The position numbers were made by a program, and so were the translations under genes. From JAAYBY01 sp964654125 (lineage in GTDB: Bacteria > Bacillota > Clostridia > Saccharofermentanales > UBA5734): DNA of 42,207 nt. The notes below the pieces were generated by a model, which was not told the origin of the DNA, searched no databases, and saw only the letters and a program-made list of their open reading frames with translations. Shown one piece after another: positions 17,503-24,461 of the stretch; the stretch's first letter is position 1; each line of letters begins with the position of its first letter. The DNA lies in the NCBI GenBank assembly GCA_964654125.1, contig CAZZGG010000013.1, positions 1 to 42,207 on the forward strand. Reading direction: 5' to 3'.

Positions 17503-17534
17503 CAATTATCATGGTCATAAGATCAATTATCATG
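17503..17534 (+). promoter_or_regulatory. Paired direct repeats 21 bp apart, candidate AraC-type activator site
   Basis: The 11-base sequence CAATTATCATG occurs at 17503-17513 and again at 17524-17534. The period of exactly 21 bp is two helical turns, as in AraC-family half-sites. The second copy ends near where a -35 would lie for a TATATA or TAGAAT -10 at 17553-17562, and no good -35 is present. That arrangement suits an activator-dependent promoter for the gene at 17607. The remainder of the 374-base gap (17233-17606) is AT-rich; a TATAAT facing the regulator lies at 17304-17299 (minus). Confidence 0.6.
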
Positions 17535-17606
17535 ATGTTAGTTTGTCTGTTTTATATAGAATGGAGATAGATTTCTAGAGGAATTTTATTTTAACGGAGG
17601 GAAACT

Positions 17607-19379
17607 ATGAAACTGAAACATCGAAAAACAGTCCGTGTCGTAGCGTTGGTTTTGTCATTATTAATGTGGCTTACCTTAGCTGCCTGCAACCAAGCCAGTA
17701 CCACAGCCCCGCAGCAGACAACAACTAAAGGCGCAACCGCTTCTTCAGCCGCACAAACTAGCGCTGCACAAACAGATGCTAGTTCAGCAGCCAGAGAGTG
17801 GCCCACCGACCCAAATCTAAGGGATCCGGGTGATCTCCCTGCCTGCATTGAAACAGTTTCTTTGAAAATCGGCGTTCCGCAAAGTCCAGTCATTGAAGAT
17901 TGGGAAACAAATCTACAAACCCTTGAATTAGAAAAAGATCTGAATATGGATCTCTCTTTCGAACTGCTTCCTTTTGATAGCAGTGAATTAATTCAAAAAG
18001 TTGAGTTAATGATAATGGCAGGTGGTGACGAATTACCAGATGCGATTCTCCACAGTATTGGCGGTCTAGCAAATCTAACTAAATATGGTCAAATGGGGAT
18101 GTTCGTGAAAACCAACGATTATTACGATCACCTCGCTTACTTCACCCAGACAAGCCTGGAAACCCTGGAGTTAGTTCCCCTCACCAAGGATGATCTCCTT
18201 AAATATGTAACCAGCTACGATGGCAACATATATGGAGTAGCTAGATTCTTTACATCAATCAATAACAGCTATGCTGCCAGTCGCATTATGATTTTTGAAC
18301 CTTGGCTTGAACAACTCAATCTTGATATGCCTCAAACAACAGAAGAGTTTGCTGATGTTTTGCGTGCATTCAAAAATGATGATCCGAACGAAAATGGCAA
18401 ACAGGACGAAGTACCCTTGATGGGTGCTAGTGGCAGTGTGATGGGTAATCTACTGCGCCCACTGATGAATCCTTTTGTGTATACTCAAGAAAATTATTAT
18501 GTCGATAACAATGGCACAGTAGATTTCGCTCCCGTACAGGACGGTTGGAAAGAAGGTTTGAAATACATCAAATCCTTGTTTGATGAAGAGCTTATATCTC
18601 CCTTAACATTGACCCAGGATGATACTCAGTTCAACGCAATTGTGACCCAAGAAGAGACCGTCGTAGGAGCGATGTCTAGGATCTCAGCATCAAACCTGAG
18701 TCAATCTGACATTCGCCGCTTGCAATATGTGATTTTAGATCCTTTAGAGGGTCCAACTGGTTTGAAGCAGGCAACTTATGCTCCGCAACTACCGGAAATT
18801 GGTATGGTTATATCCAAAAACTGTGCAACACCTGAAGCTGCTTTTATTCTGGGCGACTACCTTAGCTCTGAATATATGACTGTTTGGAGTCGCTATGGTC
18901 GTGAAGATCATGAATGGAGAATTCTGCCAACTCCTGGAAAAGGCGAATATGAATCTTTAGGCTACAAGGGTGAAGTAGAACTCATTTCAAACGTATGGGG
19001 GACAATGCAAAACATTTGGTGGGCACAATTAGGCCCAACCATTGGTGACGGCAGTCGCTTAACTGTTAAGGTTGCTATCACTGAAATACCTGATTCTTAC
19101 AGCCATACAATCCCGATTGGCCGAACATTAAAAAATACCATTGAATACGGGAACAAAAATAATGTTTTAGGACTGATTTACAATGAGCAGGAACAAGAAG
19201 TTATCGATGAATATCGCAGCACAATAAATGAGTATGTTGGGGAATCCTTTGCACAATTTGTAACTGGCGCCAAAGATATTGATAGTCAGTGGGAAAGCTA
19301 TATTGCTGAATTTAACAAGATGGGTCTAGAAGAATACATGGATGTAGTGCAGAGTTCTTTTGACCGCATGAGTAACTAA
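17607..19379 (+). CDS. Sugar ABC transporter substrate-binding lipoprotein
   Basis: This 590-residue extracellular binding protein has a lipoprotein signal (basic start, hydrophobic stretch, LTLAAC with C27) followed by a threonine/alanine-rich linker to about residue 65. The ATG at 17607 has a strong ACGGAGGG ribosome binding site. The mature part belongs to the LplA/YtcQ-type large binding proteins for oligosaccharides; a segment ENGKQDEVPLMG near residue 260 is a calcium-loop-like feature seen in this family. It is the first gene of the plus-strand operon in the AT-rich block and is followed by a hairpin before the permeases. Confidence 0.9.
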   Translation: MKLKHRKTVRVVALVLSLLMWLTLAACNQASTTAPQQTTTKGATASSAAQTSAAQTDASSAAREWPTDPNLRDPGDLPACIETVSLKIGVPQSPVIEDWETNLQTLELEKDLNMDLSFELLPFDSSELIQKVELMIMAGGDELPDAILHSIGGLANLTKYGQMGMFVKTNDYYDHLAYFTQTSLETLELVPLTKDDLLKYVTSYDGNIYGVARFFTSINNSYAASRIMIFEPWLEQLNLDMPQTTEEFADVLRAFKNDDPNENGKQDEVPLMGASGSVMGNLLRPLMNPFVYTQENYYVDNNGTVDFAPVQDGWKEGLKYIKSLFDEELISPLTLTQDDTQFNAIVTQEETVVGAMSRISASNLSQSDIRRLQYVILDPLEGPTGLKQATYAPQLPEIGMVISKNCATPEAAFILGDYLSSEYMTVWSRYGREDHEWRILPTPGKGEYESLGYKGEVELISNVWGTMQNIWWAQLGPTIGDGSRLTVKVAITEIPDSYSHTIPIGRTLKNTIEYGNKNNVLGLIYNEQEQEVIDEYRSTINEYVGESFAQFVTGAKDIDSQWESYIAEFNKMGLEEYMDVVQSSFDRMSN

Positions 19380-19421
19380 AATAAATTATTTAGTGTCTGA
19401 CTAATCTATAATCATATGCCA

Positions 19422-19459
19422 ACCAGGTAATGGCAGCTTGTAATATGCCATTACCTGGT
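19422..19459 (+). other. Intercistronic hairpin after binding-protein gene
   Basis: ACCAGGTAATGGCA and TGCCATTACCTGGT form a perfect 14-bp stem around a 10-base loop; flanking GCC and GGC may lengthen it. It lies in the 113-base gap between the binding protein and the first permease. No U-run follows. It resembles in place the hairpins at 8396 and 27225. Confidence 0.7.
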
Positions 19460-19492
19460 CGGCAGTATCTAAGCGATAAACGGATGGTGTAA

Positions 19493-20410
19493 ATGCGCAG
19501 ACTAAGAAAAAAGTATAGTCGTTATTGGCAATTGTATGTCTTCTTACTTTTGCCTTTGGTCTACATTGTTATCTTTCAGTATATTCCAATGGTAGGAGTG
19601 CAGATTGCTTTTCGAAAATTTAATTTGCAGGATGGGATATTTGGCAGCCCTTGGGTCGGCTTGCATAATTTCAAAAAGTTTTTCACTGCTTATCAATTCC
19701 AACGCGTTATCACAAACACATTGGTTCTATCTTTTTATGCTATAGCTGCCTCTTTTCCTTTTCCTATTATTTTTGCTTTAGCCTTGAACACAATCAGAAA
19801 TCAACGCTATAAAAAATTAGTGCAAACAATCACATATATGCCACATTTCATCTCTGTTGTTGTTTTAGTCGGTATTCTAATGCAATTATTTCACCCAATC
19901 AATGGTTTATATGGAACAATAGTTCAATTGTTCAAGCAAAAACCGCCATCAGATATTTTTGCTGATCCGGTAGCTTTCCGCCATCTGTATGTCTGGTCTG
20001 GTATCTGGCAGCACTTTGGCTATAACTCAATTATTTATCTAGCAGCTTTAACTAATGTAAGTGCGGAGTTGCACGAAGCAGCAGAAATAGATGGAGCCAG
20101 TCGTTTTAAACGTATCATTCATGTTGAAATACCTGCCATTTTACCAATTATAACGATCATGCTCATTCTTAGAACAGGTAGTGTAATGACAATCGGATTT
20201 GAGAAGGTGTTTCTTATGCAGAACACCCTGAATATCAGTGCCAGCGAGATAATCTCAACTTTTGTATATAAAAAAGGATTAGCATCTGGAGCTGCCAACG
20301 ATTATTCGTATTCTGCAGCAATCGGTATGTTCAATTCAATAGTCAACATGATTCTTTTAGCCAGTGTTAATGCAACAGCAAAACGAATCAACGAAAGTAG
20401 TTTATGGTAA
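19493..20410 (+). CDS. Sugar ABC transporter permease, LplB type
   Basis: The 305-residue membrane protein has six predicted helices and the EAA loop HEAAEIDGASRFKRIIH near residue 195. Its C-terminus (AKRINESSLW) matches LplB-type permeases. GGATGG lies before the ATG. It pairs with the permease at 20424, which starts 13 bases after its stop. It belongs to the transporter of the AT-rich block; no ATPase gene follows. Confidence 0.9.
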   Translation: MRRLRKKYSRYWQLYVFLLLPLVYIVIFQYIPMVGVQIAFRKFNLQDGIFGSPWVGLHNFKKFFTAYQFQRVITNTLVLSFYAIAASFPFPIIFALALNTIRNQRYKKLVQTITYMPHFISVVVLVGILMQLFHPINGLYGTIVQLFKQKPPSDIFADPVAFRHLYVWSGIWQHFGYNSIIYLAALTNVSAELHEAAEIDGASRFKRIIHVEIPAILPIITIMLILRTGSVMTIGFEKVFLMQNTLNISASEIISTFVYKKGLASGAANDYSYSAAIGMFNSIVNMILLASVNATAKRINESSLW

Positions 20411-20423
20411 TGCGGAGTAAAGA

Positions 20424-21332
20424 ATGAGAACACTTTTAAACAGATCAAAAGAGCAACTCCCCCCTAGTGACAAGCTGTTTTATTTCTTTAGCAAATCATT
20501 TGTGACTCTGCTGATGTTGATGGTTTTGTACCCGTTAATATTTGTCCTCTCGGCATCTTTTTCATCTGCCGAGGCTGTAAGCACAGGAAAAGTAATTCTT
20601 TTTCCTGTGGACTTCAGCCTGATGGGTTATAAAAAAGTCTTTGAGAATTCCCAAATCTGGCTAGGCTACCGTAATACCATCATTTATACAAGCCTTGGCA
20701 CTACGATAAATGTGATAATGACTTTATTCTGTGCTTATGGTCTTTCACGCAAAAATCTGCCTCATAGAGGCTTAATAACCTTCCTCTTTGCTTTTACGAT
20801 GATCTTTAGTGGCGGTCTAGTTCCCTCCTATTTGCTGATCCGTAATCTGAAAATGCTTAACACTGTATGGGTTATGGTTATACCAGGGGCAATCAGTGTT
20901 TACCAGATGATTGTGGCAAGAACCTTTATGACAACTACAATACCTGATGAAATTTTAGAAGCAACCCAAATTGATAGCTGCAATGATTTCAAGTTTTTCT
21001 TTATGTTCATCCTACCTTTGTCAAAAGCTGTCATAGCGGTGATTGCCTTACAATATGCCGTAACTCACTGGAACTCCTATTTTAATGCTTTTATATTTTT
21101 ATCTGATCATAAACGTTATCCTCTCCAGATATTTTTGCGCCAGATTCTAATCATGAATCAGATTGACGCAAATGAAATAGTCGATCCTGAAACAGCTGTT
21201 GTTATGCAGGGTATGGCAGATTTGCTGAAATATGCCTTGATTGTGGTTGCATCAGCACCAATTTTGTTGGCTTATCAGTTTGTGCAGAAATATTTTGTTG
21301 AAGGCATCATGATTGGTTCTCTTAAAGGATAA
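20424..21332 (+). CDS. Carbohydrate ABC transporter permease, LplC type
   Basis: The 302-residue permease has six predicted membrane helices and a typical C-terminus (KYFVEGIMIGSLKG). A GGAG ribosome binding site precedes the ATG. Its EAA loop reads LEATQIDSCNDFKFFF, with serine where the family usually has glycine (IDG). This change at the ATPase contact loop is worth noting but is probably tolerated. The ferredoxin gene follows 17 bases after the stop. Confidence 0.9.
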   Translation: MRTLLNRSKEQLPPSDKLFYFFSKSFVTLLMLMVLYPLIFVLSASFSSAEAVSTGKVILFPVDFSLMGYKKVFENSQIWLGYRNTIIYTSLGTTINVIMTLFCAYGLSRKNLPHRGLITFLFAFTMIFSGGLVPSYLLIRNLKMLNTVWVMVIPGAISVYQMIVARTFMTTTIPDEILEATQIDSCNDFKFFFMFILPLSKAVIAVIALQYAVTHWNSYFNAFIFLSDHKRYPLQIFLRQILIMNQIDANEIVDPETAVVMQGMADLLKYALIVVASAPILLAYQFVQKYFVEGIMIGSLKG

Positions 21333-21349
21333 CTGCTCGAAGTGGAAAG

Positions 21350-21550
21350 GTGGTGATTGTAATAAAGAAATATGAAGTGAGAACAGGTTGTACCTTTTGT
21401 GGAATGTGTCTGGCGGTCTGCCCAACCGAGGCCATTAGCATGTCACCAAAAGGTGCCTATATTGAACCTGAAAAATGTATAGGGTGTGGTATTTGTTATG
21501 ATAACTGCGCCAGCGAAGCTATACAGTTAGTATCCCCAGATAATAATTGA
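21350..21550 (+). CDS. Small 2[4Fe-4S] ferredoxin
   Basis: The 66-residue protein carries two CxxCxxCxxxC cluster motifs: C14, C17, C20, C24 followed by proline, and C43, C46, C49, C53. The second lacks the usual proline after its last cysteine. No signal peptide is present, so it acts in the cytoplasm as an electron carrier. The start is uncertain: GTG at 21350 or 21353, after a GGAAAGG purine stretch. It lies between the permease and the FAD oxidoreductase and is most simply the electron partner of that flavoenzyme (inference). Confidence 0.85.
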   Translation: MVIVIKKYEVRTGCTFCGMCLAVCPTEAISMSPKGAYIEPEKCIGCGICYDNCASEAIQLVSPDNN

Positions 21551-21581
21551 ACATCAGGAAGAACAAATGTTGAGGTGTAAA

Positions 21582-23132
21582 ATGATTAAGTTCTCTGAAA
21601 AGCTTACTTTTGGTAATAAGGAAATACCAGTTACCGGTGAATATGATGTCATAGTTGCAGGCGGTGGCGTCGCAGGTGTTGCAGCAGCAATGGCAGCTGG
21701 GAAACGTGGTTTCAAGACAATAGTGATAGAAGCAACTTCTGCTTTAGGCGGATTGGCCACTATGGGGCTTGTCAACATTCCTTTGGACTTTGTGTCTGGA
21801 TTAGGCATTGAAATGTTCGATGAACTTGAAGCAATAGATGCCCATTGGCATAGAAATACTGATCCCGAAAAGCATAAATTAGTGCTTGACCGAATGGTCC
21901 AAAAATACAATTGCGAAATTCTACTTGTTACTCAGATAGTTGATACCATTCTTGAGCAAGATGCTGTAAAAGGCATAATAATCCAAACAAAAACCGGTCC
22001 TGAAGCACTGCTTGGTAAGCGTGTCATCGATTGCACTGGCGATTCGGATGTTGCATATTATGCCGGAGCTGAATTGTTACAGGGCAGAAAAGAAGATGGT
22101 ATGAGCCAGGCCTGTTCGCTTGAGTTCATTATGGGTGGAGTTGATTGGGATAAGTATTTAAACTCCACTGTTAAAAAGAATGATCCAAAATGGCTGGAAG
22201 TTATCAAAGAAGCATTGGCCAAGGGCGACTTGCTTTATGAAGTTGACAATCATCTTAATTGGATTACACATTTGCCTGGCAGACCACAACACTGTGGTAA
22301 GGATGAGGTCAGCATTTGTTTTGCTCATTCCCGCAACTGCTTCCCGACAATAACCAGAGATTTGACACGTATGTATCTGGAAGGGCGTGAGCAGGTCGAT
22401 TTTATTGTTAAATTTATTAAAGGCTATATTCCAGGATTTGAGGACGCTTATTTAAGCTATACAGCTTCCTTAATGGGAGTCAGAGAAAGCAGGAGAATTG
22501 TTGGTGAGTATGTTCTTACAGCGGAGGATCTAGCTCATCTGCGCCGCTTTGATGATGTCATCGCAATAAGCATGCATGGCTATGATATCCATAATTTTGA
22601 TGGGCCCGGAAATATAAAATGGGCTCCCATGGAAATAAATGGTAAGATGCAATATGTTATAAGCAACTCTGGAGGTTTTGGTACAACCACTCCTCCACCA
22701 AATAATGCTCCGGTCGTTAATGTAAAAGGGGAAAGTGCTCACGAAGCAACCTTTTCTCCGAACAGTTCTTATGATATTCCATGGCGCTGCCTCGTTCCAA
22801 TTAGGATTGAAAACATGCTGGCTGCTGGTCGCAACATTTCAACAGATGTTTATGCACAAAGTGGCATCCGGCTTATAATGGCATGCTTTACAATGGGTGA
22901 GGTCGCAGGAACTGCTGCAGCAATCTCTATAGCAAATGATATACCCTTCCGAAAAATTGATAGGATTAAGCTTCAACAGGAATTGGTTGCCAACAAAGTT
23001 AATTTGGGCCAGTCCAGCCGAGAAATACCAGGTTTGAAGTCAGCTGAGCCTTATGAAGAAAAATATGCCCGCCATATACCTGGAGAAAAGGCTGCAATCG
23101 ATGAATCTATGAAACCTTTCATAGGTGTCTAG
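21582..23132 (+). CDS. FAD-dependent oxidoreductase (FAD_oxidored family)
   Basis: The 516-residue protein starts at an ATG with GAGGTG upstream; an ATG at 21567 is less well placed. The dinucleotide-binding motif VAGGGVAGVAAAMAAGKRG is at about residues 24-42, followed by VIEATSALGGLAT, in which the glutamate binds the FAD ribose. A C-terminal segment SGIRLIMACFTMGEVAGTAAA closes the FAD site. Such PF12831 proteins are frequent in carbohydrate-utilisation loci but few have a defined reaction. With a ferredoxin gene directly upstream, it probably oxidises or reduces an imported sugar derivative with ferredoxin as redox partner (inference). It is the last gene of the block's operon. Confidence 0.85.
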   Translation: MIKFSEKLTFGNKEIPVTGEYDVIVAGGGVAGVAAAMAAGKRGFKTIVIEATSALGGLATMGLVNIPLDFVSGLGIEMFDELEAIDAHWHRNTDPEKHKLVLDRMVQKYNCEILLVTQIVDTILEQDAVKGIIIQTKTGPEALLGKRVIDCTGDSDVAYYAGAELLQGRKEDGMSQACSLEFIMGGVDWDKYLNSTVKKNDPKWLEVIKEALAKGDLLYEVDNHLNWITHLPGRPQHCGKDEVSICFAHSRNCFPTITRDLTRMYLEGREQVDFIVKFIKGYIPGFEDAYLSYTASLMGVRESRRIVGEYVLTAEDLAHLRRFDDVIAISMHGYDIHNFDGPGNIKWAPMEINGKMQYVISNSGGFGTTTPPPNNAPVVNVKGESAHEATFSPNSSYDIPWRCLVPIRIENMLAAGRNISTDVYAQSGIRLIMACFTMGEVAGTAAAISIANDIPFRKIDRIKLQQELVANKVNLGQSSREIPGLKSAEPYEEKYARHIPGEKAAIDESMKPFIGV

Positions 23133-23178
23133 CACACTGGACAAGCTTTACCTTAGTATTTGCAGATTGATTCAACTT

Positions 23179-23210
23179 AAAGAGGGATATCAAACGAGAT
23201 ATCCCTCTTT
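23179..23210. terminator. Bidirectional terminator
   Basis: AAAGAGGGATATC and GATATCCCTCTTT form a perfect 13-bp stem with a 6-base loop. The outer A and T runs let it work in both directions. It lies between the convergent flavoenzyme (plus) and lipoprotein (minus) genes. Confidence 0.85.
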
Positions 23211-23223
23211 ATACTTTACTATC

Positions 23224-23394
23224 TTTGGCAGATTTTTACATCATCCTGTAGCCAAGGTGATCTTTTTACCATTGGGGCTGATCATTACTTCATAATAGTA
23301 AATAGCGTACGCTTCTTCTTGCAATTCGATCTGCACAGACCAATATTGGCTGTCATCTGAGTTGGTCTTTTTTGTGACTGTGTAGACAGGATCT
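23224..23394. repeat. Right copy of the ~170-bp direct repeat
   Basis: This copy lies inside the 3' part of the intact lipoprotein gene and runs about 17 bases past its stop. It matches 14789-14960 in the same orientation, lacking one base that frameshifts the left copy. Confidence 0.85.
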
Positions 23395-23558
23395 TTTACA
23401 CTCATCTCTGGATGTTTTTCCAGATATTCAGTAAACCTCTCCTGGGCGATTGTCAAGGCCTGGTCCTGGCTGATCACTTTTGTTGTCTGGGGAGCACAGG
23501 CTCCAGCTAACAAAGCAAGAGTAAAAAGCAAAACCAGCAGGAAACAAAGTTTTTTCAC
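23241..23558 (-). CDS. Small secreted lipoprotein, possibly PepSY-like
   Basis: The 105-residue protein has a short lipoprotein signal ending LLAGAC with C21. The mature part has a helix-like segment (SQDQALTIAQERFTEYL) and then beta-strand-like sequence (YWSVQIELQEEAYAIYYYEV, ending PNGKKITLATG). This order resembles single PepSY-type domains, but the match is not firm. The start is taken as a GTG at 23558, 9 bases after AGGAG; an ATG at 23564 is only 3 bases from that site. It follows the aldo/keto reductase with its own possible promoter. Its function is unknown. A truncated copy lies at 14806-14960. Confidence 0.75.
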   Translation of the reverse strand: MKKLCFLLVLLFTLALLAGACAPQTTKVISQDQALTIAQERFTEYLEKHPEMSVKDPVYTVTKKTNSDDSQYWSVQIELQEEAYAIYYYEVMISPNGKKITLATG

Positions 23559-23611
23559 GAGCATCAGCTCCTTAATTCATGGCGGCTGGCGACCCTAAAT
23601 CCTTCGTTTTA

Positions 23612-23620
23612 ATTGTAGCA
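23612..23620 (-). promoter_or_regulatory. Possible extended -10 promoter for the lipoprotein gene
   Basis: On the minus strand TGCTACAAT combines a TGn extension and a near-consensus -10 hexamer, about 50 bases before the GTG start. No clear -35 was found. Confidence 0.4.
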
Positions 23621-23633
23621 CATTTTAAAAAAG

Positions 23634-24461
23634 CTACCATTTTTCCCGGTCTGGATTACCACCCAGACGCCTGTTCTGGTTAAGTCCGTCTAAAAGAGCC
23701 ATGTGCTCGGCACTTAATGAGAAATCAAATATCTCGAAGTTTTCTTTAATCCTGGCCGGGGTGACTGATTTAGGGATGGTCACCAAGCCATGCTGGATAT
23801 CCCAGCGCAGGACAATCTGGGCTGGTGTCTTACCATAAAAGGCAGCCAGTTCCAGCAATAGGGGCAGGTCCAGCCGGCCCTGCATGAGCGGGCTCCAGGC
23901 TTCCACTTGGATCTGCTTTTGGGCACAAAAGTCACGTAAAGGCAGCTGGGCCAGCAAAGGGTGCAGCTCAATCTGGTTAACATGGGGCACCACTGTACAA
24001 TCAGTTAGTAGGTCTTCTAAATGATGCAATTGAAAATTACAGACACCTATGGCCCTGACCCGACCCTCGCGGTACAGTTTTTCCATGGCCCGCCAAGTTT
24101 CTTTGTACTTGCCGGTAACTGCCCAGTGGATCAGGTAAAGATCCAGCTGCTTAAGCCCTAAGCGGGCACAGCTTTGTTCATAGGCAGCCAAGGTCGTCTC
24201 ATAGCCCTGCTCTGTATTCCAGACCTTGCTTGTGATAAACAAGTCAGCCCGGGGGATCCCGCTGGCGGCCAGGGCCTGGCCAACGCCTAATTCATTGCCA
24301 TATACAGCTGCGGTGTCAATACTGCGGTAGCCGGTTGCCAAAGCCTGGGTTACTGCTCTTTCTACATCATCTCCATCGGGCACCTGCCAGACACCAAAGC
24401 CCAGCTGGGGCATTTTTACTTTGTTTTGTAATGTCACTACTGGAATATTCACGTTTGTCAT
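23634..24461 (-). CDS. Aldo/keto reductase
   Basis: This 275-residue protein has the complete AKR catalytic tetrad: D49 (GYRSIDTA), Y54, K79 (ITSKVW) and H112 (LYLIHW). The end of the NADPH-binding region, IPKSVTPARIKENF, is also present. Its length is normal for AKR5-type enzymes such as 2,5-diketo-gluconate reductases. Its ATG overlaps the TGA of the upstream glycoside hydrolase (ATGA), so the two are translationally coupled. It probably reduces a sugar aldehyde or ketone produced by that enzyme; the specific substrate is unknown. Confidence 0.9.
   Translation of the reverse strand: MTNVNIPVVTLQNKVKMPQLGFGVWQVPDGDDVERAVTQALATGYRSIDTAAVYGNELGVGQALAASGIPRADLFITSKVWNTEQGYETTLAAYEQSCARLGLKQLDLYLIHWAVTGKYKETWRAMEKLYREGRVRAIGVCNFQLHHLEDLLTDCTVVPHVNQIELHPLLAQLPLRDFCAQKQIQVEAWSPLMQGRLDLPLLLELAAFYGKTPAQIVLRWDIQHGLVTIPKSVTPARIKENFEIFDFSLSAEHMALLDGLNQNRRLGGNPDREKW

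Larger units (their letters stand above)
14961..23223. other. AT-richer probable genomic island between direct repeats
   Basis: Between the two repeat copies the sequence changes character. Codons end in A/T far more often, and the GGCC/CAGG-rich texture of the flanks disappears. The block holds one regulator, one binding protein, two permeases, a ferredoxin and a flavoenzyme. No integrase or transposase was seen in it. Acquisition by transfer is an inference from composition and flanking repeats. Confidence 0.6.
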
